Source: an uncultured Pelagibacteraceae bacterium
Lineage (GTDB): Bacteria; Pseudomonadota; Alphaproteobacteria; Pelagibacterales; Pelagibacteraceae
Direction of reading: 5' to 3'
Assembly: GCA_902630945.1 (NCBI GenBank)
Contig: CACOWV010000005.1
Location: 1 to 53,929 of the forward strand
Length of the DNA: 53,929 nt
Shown: positions 26,593 to 34,962 of the stretch, piece by piece
Layout of the letters: every line of letters starts with the position of its first letter
How positions within the stretch are numbered: the stretch's first letter is position 1
Translations under genes and position numbers: made by a program
The notes under the pieces: generated by a model
Seen by the model: the letters and a program-made list of their open reading frames with translations, nothing else
Told to the model about the DNA's origin: nothing
The model's database searches: none

Positions 26593-26985
26593 TTATCTAC
26601 ACTTTTTACATAATCCAAAAAATTCAAGATTATATTTACTATATTTCATACCATCTTTGTCTTTGAAATTAGTTAAGTATTTAGAAAGACTTGCACTGCT
26701 AATTTCTGTTACTTTTTCACAGATCTCACAGATTGAAAATGCGGTAGCTTTTGATACCTGACAGCTTGAATTATGACATGCAATAAAGGCATTTCGACTT
26801 TCAATTTTATGAATTTTTCCTATTTCAACTAACTTATCCAGCGCTCTATAAACTTGTAACGGTGCTTTAATCCCTTTTTTTTGAACATTGTGCAGTATTG
26901 AATAAGCTTTCATTGGCTCAGCTGATTTATCAATTAAATCAAAAATGATTTGCTGATTTTTTGAAAGAGTTTGCATTTTATTCAT
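26593..26985 (-). CDS. zur: Fur-family zinc uptake regulator
   Basis: 130-residue metalloregulator. The N-terminal winged helix (about 1-80) includes NQQIIFDLIDKSAEPMKAYSIL and VYRALDKLVEIGKIHKIES. The dimerisation and metal-binding part has AFIACHNSSCQ and two CxxC pairs, CEIC (about 86-89) and CKKC (about 126-129), which supply the structural zinc site. Linkage to znuB and znuC and the two palindromes before znuA/znuC identify it as Zur rather than Fur or Mur. It starts 15 bases after the znuB stop on the same strand, and so is likely autoregulated. Confidence 0.93.
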   Translation of the reverse strand: MNKMQTLSKNQQIIFDLIDKSAEPMKAYSILHNVQKKGIKAPLQVYRALDKLVEIGKIHKIESRNAFIACHNSSCQVSKATAFSICEICEKVTEISSASLSKYLTNFKDKDGMKYSKYNLEFFGLCKKCR

Positions 26986-27000
26986 TCTACTGATTCCTCA

Positions 27001-27804
27001 TTAATTTTTCAATTTAATCGATTGTTTTATTTTTAATAATGACAAGATGAATAAGAATAAAGAAGCTGCTATAATTGATGGTCCAGATGCAGTATTAAAT
27101 TCTAAAGAAGAAAATAATCCTAAAATTACAGATAACAAACCACCTATAATTGAATACATCATCATTTTTTGAGGACTTGATGAAATATTTCTAGCCATTG
27201 CAGCAGGTATAATTAGCATTCCAGTTATTAATAATAAGCCAACCATTTTAATTGATATTGCAATGATTGCTGCCATTAAGATTGTAAATATAGCTTTAGC
27301 TCTATCAGGATTTAAACCTTCAGCTTCTGCCAATTCATAATTAACTGTTGAAGCAAATAAAGGTTTCCAAATTAATTTTAAAACTAAGAGGATTAATGCT
27401 CCTCCAATCCATATAATTAAAAGATCATCAACAGTAACAGCCAATATATCTCCAAATAGTAATCCCATAATATCAAATCTAATAAATGATAAAAAACCTA
27501 TAACCACTAGTCCTACAGCTAATGATGAGTGAGCTAAGAGACCAAGTAAAGCATCACCTGGTAGATTAGTTCTTTTTTGGAGTCGTATTAAAGTTAAGGC
27601 TATTAAAGAAGAGATAATAAATACAGAAAATGCAATATTAAATTCCATAGAATAAGCAAGGGTAACACCAAGTAACGCAGAGTGAGATAGGGTATCACCA
27701 AAATATGAAAGTCTTCTCCATATAACAAAACATCCAAGTGGTCCTGTCACAATTGCAACTCCAATACCTGCTATTAAAGCTCTTATAAAAAAATCATCTA
27801 ACAT
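27001..27804 (-). CDS. znuB: Zinc ABC transporter permease ZnuB
   Basis: Membrane subunit of the high-affinity zinc importer. The 267-residue protein has about eight helices and the metal-ABC-permease motifs CFVIWRRLSYFGDTLSHSAL near the N-terminus and AEAEGLNPDRAKAIFT, a loop that contacts the ATPase, near residue 160. Its ATG follows immediately after the znuC stop (27805), giving znuC-znuB-zur in one leftward transcript. Confidence 0.95.
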   Translation of the reverse strand: MLDDFFIRALIAGIGVAIVTGPLGCFVIWRRLSYFGDTLSHSALLGVTLAYSMEFNIAFSVFIISSLIALTLIRLQKRTNLPGDALLGLLAHSSLAVGLVVIGFLSFIRFDIMGLLFGDILAVTVDDLLIIWIGGALILLVLKLIWKPLFASTVNYELAEAEGLNPDRAKAIFTILMAAIIAISIKMVGLLLITGMLIIPAAMARNISSSPQKMMMYSIIGGLLSVILGLFSSLEFNTASGPSIIAASLFLFILSLLKIKQSIKLKN

Positions 27805-28551
27805 TTAATTTTTCTTTATCTCACCTTGATCTGTATGAATATGATCGTGTCTATGTTCGTATCTTGATAATATTTGAGAAGCTTGTTCACCAAATAAAGC
27901 TTTATACTCATTGTTTTTTGCAACATCCATTGGAGAACCTGAGCAACAAACATGACCGTTTAAACAGACAACATGATCTGTAGCACTCATTACAGTATGT
28001 AAGTCGTGAGAAATTAATAAGATACCACAATTCAATTCATCAGAAATTTTCTTAATTAGTTCGTATAAAGCAATCTCACCAGTAAAATCTACTCCTTGCA
28101 CAGGTTCATCTAGAACTAATAACTCAGGTTTTTTTGATATAGCTCTTGCAAGTAAAACTCTTTGAAACTCTCCACCAGATAAGTCGCCTAAATTTTTATC
28201 TTTAAGGTGAATTACACCAGTCAGAGAAAGAGCTTCATCTATTGTTTCTTTATTGAGATTTTCAGTTAATACCATAAAATCATTTACTCTTAGCGGCAGT
28301 GTCCAATCAATTGAGATTTTCTGTGGAACATATCCTACTTTATTTGTGTATTTTTCAACTGAACCATCAATTTTTTTGTAAATACCCAAAGCAATTTTAG
28401 CTGTTGTACTTTTTCCTGATCCATTTGGACCAATAAGAGTAACTATTTTACCTTTTTCAACTTGAAGTGATACTCCTTTAACAAGCCATTTATTATTTAA
28501 ACTAAAACCAGCTTTATTTAACTTCACAAGTAAATTTTGATTAGAGCTCAT
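27805..28551 (-). CDS. znuC: Zinc ABC transporter ATPase ZnuC
   Basis: ATP-binding subunit. The 248-residue protein has Walker A GPNGSGKST near residue 40, signature LSGGEFQRVLLARAI, Walker B LLVLDEPVQGVDF and LLISHDLH with the switch histidine. The C-terminal tail EHRHDHIHTDQGE is histidine-rich, as in ZnuC proteins. It is divergent from znuA across a 70-base region carrying two Zur boxes, and is first in the leftward znuCB-zur unit. Confidence 0.95.
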   Translation of the reverse strand: MSSNQNLLVKLNKAGFSLNNKWLVKGVSLQVEKGKIVTLIGPNGSGKSTTAKIALGIYKKIDGSVEKYTNKVGYVPQKISIDWTLPLRVNDFMVLTENLNKETIDEALSLTGVIHLKDKNLGDLSGGEFQRVLLARAISKKPELLVLDEPVQGVDFTGEIALYELIKKISDELNCGILLISHDLHTVMSATDHVVCLNGHVCCSGSPMDVAKNNEYKALFGEQASQILSRYEHRHDHIHTDQGEIKKN

Positions 28552-28572
28552 TTTATTCCTTGACTAATAAAT

Positions 28573-28585
28573 GTTATATTATTAC
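28573..28585. promoter_or_regulatory. Zur box 1 (imperfect) in znuC-znuA intergenic region
   Basis: GTTATATTATTAC matches the 13-base Zur palindrome GTTATAWTATAAC except at one position. It lies 21 bases from the znuC start, so it is placed to control the leftward operon. Centre-to-centre distance to the second box is 18 bases. Confidence 0.7.
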
Positions 28586-28590
28586 ATAGT

Positions 28591-28603
28591 GTTATATTAT
28601 AAC
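28591..28603. promoter_or_regulatory. Zur box 2 (perfect palindrome) in znuC-znuA intergenic region
   Basis: GTTATATTATAAC is a perfect 13-base palindrome around a central T and matches the proteobacterial Zur consensus. It lies 18 bases before the znuA ATG. With box 1 it would allow zinc-bound Zur to repress both znuA and znuCB-zur. Confidence 0.85.
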
Positions 28604-28621
28604 AATTTAAATATTCAACAT

Positions 28622-29674
28622 ATGAAAAACATTAAAAAATTACCATTAATCTTATCAATATTATCATTCTTAACTGTTTTTGCACCGGCAAATGCTGAAA
28701 TTAAAGTAGTTACTTCAATTAAACCTATTCATTCATTAGCAAGTTATTTGATGGATGGAGTAGCAAAACCAGATTTAATAGTGGATGGTTATGCTTCTCC
28801 CCACGGTTTTGCTTTAAAACCATCACATGCAAAAATGTTGCAAAATGCCGATCTAATATTCTGGGTTGGTGAGGATTTGGAAAATTTTTTAGAAAAACCT
28901 TTAAAATCTGTTGCAAAAAAAGCAGAAAAAATTGAGTTAATGGAAATCAAAGATTTAACTTTACTTAAGTTTAGAGAAAGAAACATTTTTGAAGAACATG
29001 ATCATGGGCATAAAGAGGATGACCATGATGATCATGCAAAAAAAGAGGACGATCATGATGACCACGACCATGATAAAAAAGAAAAGGAACATGGTCATGA
29101 TGAACATGGACATGACGATGAGCATAAAGAAGATGGTCATGACGAGCATGGTCATGAAGAACACGCACACGGTGAGTATGACCCACATATTTGGTTGGAT
29201 CCAATGAATGCAAAAGTGATTTTAAGTGAAATGGTAGAACACTTGATTGAGAATGATCAAAAAAATGAAGCTAAATATAAAGCAAATTTAAAAAAAGCAC
29301 ATAAAGATTTAGATAAGCTTACTAAGAAAGTAAAATCTGAATTAAACAAGGATTTCAAATCAATCGTTTTTCATGATGCATATCAATACTTTGAAAAAAG
29401 ATTTGGCATTAATATCCTTGGTGCATTTACCGTAAATACAGACGTAATGCCTGGTGCTGAACAATTAGCTGATATTAGAGAGATAATTGAACACGATAAA
29501 GTAAGCTGTATATTCTCCGAGCCACAATTTAATCCCGACATAATTAAAGCTGTAGCAAAAGATACCAATGTTGCAACAGGGGTTATTGATCCATTGGGAG
29601 CAACTCTTAACCCTGGTAAAGATTTATATTTTGATTTAATTGGCAACATGTCAAAATCTTTTAAAGGTTGTTAA
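28622..29674 (+). CDS. znuA: Zinc ABC transporter substrate-binding protein ZnuA
   Basis: Periplasmic zinc-binding protein (cluster A-I). I chose ATG 28622 (350 residues) because it opens a clear signal peptide (1-25, ending ANA); an upstream ATG at 28571 would run translation through the Zur boxes. Zinc ligands are His61 in SPHGFALKPS, His189 in YDPHIWLDP and His251 in VFHDAYQYF. A His/Asp-rich loop covers residues 126-183 with more than 20 histidines. Cys296 and C-terminal Cys350 match the usual disulfide pair. It is transcribed away from znuC under two Zur boxes. Confidence 0.96.
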   Translation: MKNIKKLPLILSILSFLTVFAPANAEIKVVTSIKPIHSLASYLMDGVAKPDLIVDGYASPHGFALKPSHAKMLQNADLIFWVGEDLENFLEKPLKSVAKKAEKIELMEIKDLTLLKFRERNIFEEHDHGHKEDDHDDHAKKEDDHDDHDHDKKEKEHGHDEHGHDDEHKEDGHDEHGHEEHAHGEYDPHIWLDPMNAKVILSEMVEHLIENDQKNEAKYKANLKKAHKDLDKLTKKVKSELNKDFKSIVFHDAYQYFEKRFGINILGAFTVNTDVMPGAEQLADIREIIEHDKVSCIFSEPQFNPDIIKAVAKDTNVATGVIDPLGATLNPGKDLYFDLIGNMSKSFKGC

Positions 29675-29716
29675 ATAAAAATTGATCTTTAGTCATAAAT
29701 AATATCTAATAATGGG

Positions 29717-30715
29717 ATGAGTACAGTTTCCCTTACATTAGATGAAATATTTAATTTAGCTAAAAAAACCTTATTAGCTAATGGATGTGATAATGAAACA
29801 GCATCTATTCTTTCTGACTTAATCAGAAATGCTGAGCGAGATGGATCTTTATCTCATGGTTTATTTAGATTGCCAGCATATGTAAGTGGATTAAAAAGTG
29901 GAAAAATTAATGGTAAAGGAAAACCAGAAATTAAAAAAATTTCTTCATCAGTTATAAAAGTTCAAGGGAATAATTGTTTAGCACCCGTTGTTTTAAATAA
30001 AGGATTACCTGAATTAGCTAAAACCGCAAAAGAAAATGGTGTAGCAGTGCTTGCAATAAATAATTCTCACCACATGGCAGCGATGTGGCCTGAAACAGAA
30101 AAATTAGCAGAAGAAGGCTTGGTTGCTTTTGCATGTACATCATATAAGCCTGCAGTAGCGCCAGCAGGTGCAATTAAACCATTATTTGGAACAAATCCAA
30201 TTTCATTTGCTTGGCCAAGACCTGGAAAAACTCCAGTGGTTTATGATATGGCAACAGCATCAATGGCAATGGGTGAAGTTCAAGTTGCAAAAAGAGAAGG
30301 GCATAAAGTTCCTTTAGGAACTGGTTTAACCAAAGATGGCAAAGAGACAACTGATCCAGGCGCAATAGCTGATGGAGGTGTCTTACTTCCTTTTGGAGGT
30401 TACAAAGGTTCAGCTATAGCAATGATGGTTGAACTGATGGCTGGCGCTTTAGTTGGTGATAATTTTAGTTTTGAAACAGCTGCGAAAGACAATAATGACG
30501 GTGGACCCCCTAGTGGAGGAGAATTTATTATTGCAATATCACCAGATAAAACATCAGGAACAAATTGGCAAAAACATGCTGATGAATTTTTTAATAAGAT
30601 GAAATCTTTTGTGGGAGTTAGACTTCCAGGTGAAAGAAGACACAAAAATAGATTAGACAAAGGTCCTCGAAACATTAATGAAGAGTTAATAAATAAAATA
30701 AAATCTTTAAGTTAA
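29717..30715 (+). CDS. Malate/L-lactate dehydrogenase-family reductase, DpkA-like
   Basis: 332-residue member of the Ldh_2 (NAD(P)-dependent, non-Rossmann) family. The segments ERDGSLSHGLFRLPAYV, NNSHHMAAMWPETEKLAEEG, PLFGTNPISFAWPRP, VVYDMATASMAMGEVQ and LLPFGGYKGSAIAMMVELM resemble delta1-piperideine-2-carboxylate / delta1-pyrroline-2-carboxylate reductases (DpkA) more than malate or ureidoglycolate dehydrogenases. Such enzymes act in D-lysine, D-proline or hydroxyproline breakdown. No other gene of these pathways is adjacent, so the substrate is inferred. Its 3' end overlaps the convergent xthA by 9 bases. Confidence 0.75.
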   Translation: MSTVSLTLDEIFNLAKKTLLANGCDNETASILSDLIRNAERDGSLSHGLFRLPAYVSGLKSGKINGKGKPEIKKISSSVIKVQGNNCLAPVVLNKGLPELAKTAKENGVAVLAINNSHHMAAMWPETEKLAEEGLVAFACTSYKPAVAPAGAIKPLFGTNPISFAWPRPGKTPVVYDMATASMAMGEVQVAKREGHKVPLGTGLTKDGKETTDPGAIADGGVLLPFGGYKGSAIAMMVELMAGALVGDNFSFETAAKDNNDGGPPSGGEFIIAISPDKTSGTNWQKHADEFFNKMKSFVGVRLPGERRHKNRLDKGPRNINEELINKIKSLS

Positions 30716-31483
30716 AGTTATTTCAATCGGTGTATGGTCTGATGGTTTTTCCCGACCCCTTGGATCTTTATTAATATTTATACCTTTGACTTGATCAATT
30801 AAAGAATTAGAAACTAAGAAATGATCAATTCTCATACCATTATTTTTTTGCCAAGCTCCTCTCATGTAATCCCAAAATGTATATCCTTCTTTGGTCTCAT
30901 TAAAATGTCTATAAACATCACTAAATCCTAAATTGATCATCTCTCTTAATTTTTTTCTTATTTCTAATCTAAATAAAGCATCATCCTCAAAGCTTTTTGG
31001 ATTATAAACATCCTCTGCAGCTGGAATGATATTAAAATCACCTGCAAGAATAATATTTGGATTTTTTTTACTTAATGACTTTAATTGTTTAATTAAATGA
31101 TCTAGCCACTTTTTTTTATAATCATACTTTTCAGTGTCAACAGGATTACCATTAGGAGTATATATATTTATTAACTGAATATTTTTTTTCTTATAATCAA
31201 GTTCAGCTGAAATTATTCTTGATTGTTTTAATTTATCTTTAATTAAATCTGTTCTTATATTTTTTAATTTTCCTTTAGAGATAATAGCAACACCATTATA
31301 GCTTTTTTGACCAAATACATGACTTTCATAGTTCATTGCTGAAAAATCATCATAAGGAAAATTGACATCCTCAGTCTTAATTTCCTGCATCATTACAATG
31401 TCTGGCTTATATTTTAAAAGATAGCTTTTGATATTTTCAATACGAGCTCGAACCGAGTTTACATTCCACGAGGAAATAATCAT
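30707..31483 (-). CDS. xthA: Exodeoxyribonuclease III / AP endonuclease
   Basis: Base-excision repair nuclease that cleaves at abasic sites. I set the start at ATG 31483 (258 residues, MIISSWNVNSVRARIENI), which is the family N-terminus; a longer frame upstream is just the end of erpA read in another frame. Catalytic motifs: SSWNVNS, MMQEIKTED with metal-binding Glu, LAGDFNIIP, and the terminal PSDHTPIEI. It is coupled to erpA by a one-base TAATG overlap and converges on the DpkA-like gene. Confidence 0.95.
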   Translation of the reverse strand: MIISSWNVNSVRARIENIKSYLLKYKPDIVMMQEIKTEDVNFPYDDFSAMNYESHVFGQKSYNGVAIISKGKLKNIRTDLIKDKLKQSRIISAELDYKKKNIQLINIYTPNGNPVDTEKYDYKKKWLDHLIKQLKSLSKKNPNIILAGDFNIIPAAEDVYNPKSFEDDALFRLEIRKKLREMINLGFSDVYRHFNETKEGYTFWDYMRGAWQKNNGMRIDHFLVSNSLIDQVKGININKDPRGREKPSDHTPIEITLT

Positions 31484-31800
31484 TAAAGAGAGAAAGAAAC
31501 GCCACAACCACAAGAAGATTTAGTTTGTGGGTTTGTAATTTTGAATTGTTCACCAATTAATTCTGATACATAATCAATCTCCGAACCTTTCAAGAGATCT
31601 GCAGATGTCTTATCTATTAGTATATTTTCATAATTTAAATCATCTGCCGCCTTTTCTTTATCAAAAGTAAATTCATATTGGAAACCTGAGCAACCACCAC
31701 CTTTAATGGCGATTCTAAAAAAAGATCCTTTATCTTTTTTAGACAACAAAACATTGATCTGTTTTAGTGCTTTATCAGTAAATTTAATTTCTTTAATCAT
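31483..31800 (-). CDS. erpA: Iron-sulfur cluster A-type carrier (ErpA/IscA family)
   Basis: Carries assembled iron-sulfur clusters to apoproteins. The 105 residues contain the three cluster cysteines in GGGCSGFQYEF and the terminal SSCGCGVSF. The ErpA label is chosen because it is unlinked to isc/suf genes and precedes xthA, a common alphaproteobacterial pairing; IscA/SufA cannot be excluded by sequence alone. LipA, IlvD and other enzymes coded here need such clusters. It is divergent from dgt with a 50-base gap. Confidence 0.9.
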   Translation of the reverse strand: MIKEIKFTDKALKQINVLLSKKDKGSFFRIAIKGGGCSGFQYEFTFDKEKAADDLNYENILIDKTSADLLKGSEIDYVSELIGEQFKITNPQTKSSCGCGVSFSL

Positions 31801-31850
31801 AATTGATCACTGGTATTACTAATATAATACTTAAATATTTATTTTAAAGG

Positions 31851-32969
31851 ATGAAAAAATACTCAAAGATAGGCTTATTCAAAAGTAAAGGTAGAATATT
31901 TAAGGAATCTTTATCAAAATACAGAACACCGTTTCAAAGAGATAGAGATCGTATAATTCACAGTGCCTCATTTAGAAGATTAAAACATAAAACACAGGTA
32001 TTTGTGAATACAGAAGGTGATCATTACAGAACAAGAATAACTCACTCTATGGAGGTAGCTCAAATAGCAAGATCAATAGCACGCTATCTAAATTTAAATG
32101 AAGATTTAGCAGAAACCTTAAGTCTAGCTCATGACTTAGGTCATACACCTTTTGGACATGCTGGCGAAGATGCTTTAAACGAATGTATGGAAGAATATGG
32201 TGGTTTTGATCATAATTTACAAACATTGAGAGTTGTTATGTTTTTAGAAAATAAATATTTGAATTATAATGGACTTAATCTTTCAATTGAAACATTAGAA
32301 GGTCTATTAAAACATAATGGTCCTGTAGATGATCTAGATTTAGTCGATAATTTAATTGGGATAAAAAGATTTAAGAATATGATTAATTTTAAAACTTATC
32401 CATCTTTAGAGGCTCAAATTTCTGCGATTTCTGATGATATAGCTTATAATAATCATGATATTCAAGATGGAATAAATGCAAACTTATTTAAATTGGAAGA
32501 GTTAGTTGAAATTAATTTTTTTAAAGATATTTACAAAAGATATAAAAATACAATTAATAAACAAAATTATAAAATAGCAACCTATCAAATTATACGAGAC
32601 TCTATTGATTTAATGATAAAAGATATAATTAGAAATACTAAAAATAATTTAAAATTTAACAAAGTTAAAAGTTTAAAAGATATTAAAAAAACAAGTTCTT
32701 TAATGGTAGATTTTTCTGATAAAGTCAAAAATTCAGAAAATGAAATTAGATATTTTCTAAAGACAAAAATGTATAATAATAAAGAGGTTCTATCAAAAAA
32801 TAATAAAGGTAAATTAATAATAAAAAAATTGTTTAGTAGAATAAAATTAAATCCTAAAAAATTCATTGCTCAAGAACAACTTACTGGCAATAAATACAGA
32901 GCTATTTCTGATTTTATATCAGGAATGACCGATAGATATGCAATTAACTTAAATAAGAATTTTAAATGA
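31851..32969 (+). CDS. dgt: Deoxyguanosinetriphosphate triphosphohydrolase-like protein
   Basis: HD-domain dNTPase that hydrolyses deoxynucleoside triphosphates to the nucleoside and triphosphate, affecting dNTP pools. The 372-residue protein begins like other family members with PFQRDRDRIIHSASFRRLKHKTQVF, then has the HD motifs RTRITHSMEVAQIARSIARY and LAHDLGHTPFGHAGEDAL, and SDDIAYNNHDIQDGI. It overlaps argS by 4 bases (ATGA); dgt-argS is a conserved alphaproteobacterial pair. Confidence 0.93.
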   Translation: MKKYSKIGLFKSKGRIFKESLSKYRTPFQRDRDRIIHSASFRRLKHKTQVFVNTEGDHYRTRITHSMEVAQIARSIARYLNLNEDLAETLSLAHDLGHTPFGHAGEDALNECMEEYGGFDHNLQTLRVVMFLENKYLNYNGLNLSIETLEGLLKHNGPVDDLDLVDNLIGIKRFKNMINFKTYPSLEAQISAISDDIAYNNHDIQDGINANLFKLEELVEINFFKDIYKRYKNTINKQNYKIATYQIIRDSIDLMIKDIIRNTKNNLKFNKVKSLKDIKKTSSLMVDFSDKVKNSENEIRYFLKTKMYNNKEVLSKNNKGKLIIKKLFSRIKLNPKKFIAQEQLTGNKYRAISDFISGMTDRYAINLNKNFK

Positions 32970-34699
32970 ATATTTTTGAACAATACTTAGATAAAATTAA
33001 GCAAACTTTATTAGATTTTTCAAAAAAAGGGGATTTAGTTTTACCTGAAACCTTAGATGGGATTACAGCAGAAATACCACCCTCAAAATTTAATAGCGAT
33101 ATATCAACAAACGTTGCAATGGTTTTAGCTAAAATAAATAAGAAACCACCATTAGAACTTGCCAATACTTTATCTGATGAAATTAAAAAAAATGATAAAC
33201 TGATTGATGAAATATCTGTAGTAAAGCCAGGCTTTATAAATATAAAGTTAAAGCCAGTCTTTTGGACAAACTTTATTAAGGAAATAATCCAAAATTCAAA
33301 ATCCTTCGGAATCAATACTAAAGAAAATAAGAAAAATTATCTTATTGAGTTTGTTTCTGCAAATCCCACTGGACCTTTACACGTGGGTCATTGTAGGGGA
33401 GCAATCTTAGGTGATGTAATTGCAAATATATTGCTCTTTAACAAACATAAAGTAACTAAAGAATATTATGTGAATGATTATGGTAATCAAATTATGAATT
33501 TTACAAAATCTGTTTATTATAGAATTAGGGAAATTAATTTTAACGAACCGTTTCCAAAAGATAAAGAAGATTTATATCCTGGTGATTATTTGATTGATTT
33601 TGCAAAAAATATTTTAAATTCAAATAAAAAGATAGATTTTGAAAAATTTGAAAATATATCTGAGGAATTAACTGTTTTATCAATTGATGAAGCATTAAAA
33701 TTAATAAAAAATAATCTCAATAGTTTAGGTATAAATCATGATAATTTTGTAAGTGAAAAAAAATTAGTTGCAAATAAGGAGGTTGAAAAAGTAATTGAAT
33801 TCCTTCAAAAAAATAAATTTGTTTACAAAGGAAAAATTAAAGCTCCGGCTGGAGAAGATAATGATAATTGGGTTGAAAGGGAGCAATTACTTTTTAGATC
33901 TACAGATTTTGGAGATGATAAAGATAGAGCTTTACAAAAATCTGATGGTGCATGGACTTATTTTGCAAGTGATGTTGCTTATCATAAAAATAAATTAGAT
34001 AGAAAATTTGATCAATTAATTAATATCTTAGGTGCTGACCATGCTGGCTATATAAAAAGAATTTCTTCATCAGTTGAAGCAATATCTAATTCTAAAGGAA
34101 AGTTAATTTGTAAAGTTAGCCAACTTGTTAAACTTATTAAAAATAAAAAACCTTTTAAGATGTCTAAGAGAAAAGGTGATTATATCACTGTAGATGATTT
34201 AATTAATGAAGTTGGAAAAGATGCTACAAGATTTATAATGTTAAATAGAAGTAGTGATGTCGAGCTTGATTTTGATTTCGATAACGTTATTGAAAAATCG
34301 AAAGACAATCCACTTTATTATGTTCAATATTGTTATGCTAGAATAGCATCAGTATTTAGACACATCGATAAAGATCTTAAATCAGATATAAAAATCGATA
34401 ATTATGATTTTGAATATTCCTATGATGAGATAAATATCTTAAAAAAAATATCTGAATGGCCAAAATGTATCGATGCATCATCTAACAAGCTCGAACCCCA
34501 TAGAATACCTACATATTTATACGAATTAGCATCTTTGTTCCATGCATATTGGAATTTGGGAAAAGAAAATCCTGAAAAAAGATTTATTAATAAAGAAAAA
34601 AAAATTACTGAAGATAAATTAGTTTTTTTAAAGCTAATTTCTAATGTAATTAAATCTGGAATGGATATTGTTGGTGTTTCAGTTCCTGAGAAAATGTAA
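32966..34699 (+). CDS. argS: Arginyl-tRNA synthetase
   Basis: Class I synthetase charging tRNA-Arg. The 577-residue protein has the N-terminal add-1 domain, then SANPTGPLHVGHCRG (HxGH motif near residue 140), WTYFASDVAYHKNKLDR and the KMSK motif in FKMSKRKGDYITVDDL, and a C-terminal anticodon-binding helical domain. It is coupled to dgt upstream and shares one base with the next gene's start. Confidence 0.97.
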   Translation: MNIFEQYLDKIKQTLLDFSKKGDLVLPETLDGITAEIPPSKFNSDISTNVAMVLAKINKKPPLELANTLSDEIKKNDKLIDEISVVKPGFINIKLKPVFWTNFIKEIIQNSKSFGINTKENKKNYLIEFVSANPTGPLHVGHCRGAILGDVIANILLFNKHKVTKEYYVNDYGNQIMNFTKSVYYRIREINFNEPFPKDKEDLYPGDYLIDFAKNILNSNKKIDFEKFENISEELTVLSIDEALKLIKNNLNSLGINHDNFVSEKKLVANKEVEKVIEFLQKNKFVYKGKIKAPAGEDNDNWVEREQLLFRSTDFGDDKDRALQKSDGAWTYFASDVAYHKNKLDRKFDQLINILGADHAGYIKRISSSVEAISNSKGKLICKVSQLVKLIKNKKPFKMSKRKGDYITVDDLINEVGKDATRFIMLNRSSDVELDFDFDNVIEKSKDNPLYYVQYCYARIASVFRHIDKDLKSDIKIDNYDFEYSYDEINILKKISEWPKCIDASSNKLEPHRIPTYLYELASLFHAYWNLGKENPEKRFINKEKKITEDKLVFLKLISNVIKSGMDIVGVSVPEKM

Positions 34700-34962
34700 T
34701 GCTCAAAGAAATTAAATATTTTATATTTATACTCAGCATTATTTTATTTATATTCTTGACTTGTAGATATTATTTTTCAGATATGAACAAAAAAAATTCT
34801 TATAGATCTTTTAATAATATTGAAGATAAAATAAAAATTTTTTCTAAAAAACTTCCAGTTTTAGAGGACAATACGATAAATATTATTGAATATGTTGAAC
34901 AATCAGATAATCAAAAAAAGAAAAAATTTAACTTCTGGAAGTTGTTAGAGTCAAATGAATAA
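34699..34962 (+). CDS. Short membrane-anchored protein in the slot of a SPOR-domain gene
   Basis: 87 residues: one N-terminal membrane helix (about 5-26), then a lysine- and asparagine-rich tail with no recognisable domain. In other alphaproteobacteria a SPOR-domain (peptidoglycan-binding) protein sits between argS and nagZ; this one occupies that position but lacks the 70-residue SPOR fold. It overlaps argS by one base and nagZ by 8 bases, so it is embedded in the operon and is probably real. It could be a reduced descendant of the SPOR protein; I cannot show this from sequence. Confidence 0.75.
   Translation: MLKEIKYFIFILSIILFIFLTCRYYFSDMNKKNSYRSFNNIEDKIKIFSKKLPVLEDNTINIIEYVEQSDNQKKKKFNFWKLLESNE

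Noticed and set aside
28571-28621. Upstream ATG for znuA adding 17 residues
   Set aside because: The extension would run through both Zur boxes and place a Tyr/Asn-rich stretch before the signal peptide. ATG 28622 gives a normal signal sequence.
28961-29213. Overlapping antisense and alternate-frame open frames within znuA, some Met- or His-rich
   Set aside because: They arise from the repetitive GAT/CAT codons of the ZnuA His/Asp loop read in other frames. None has a start with a ribosome-binding site or an independent reason to exist.
31484-31513. Upstream start for xthA adding 10 residues
   Set aside because: It would overlap erpA more deeply and add MWLWRFFLSL before the conserved N-terminus; ATG 31483 gives the usual TAATG coupling.
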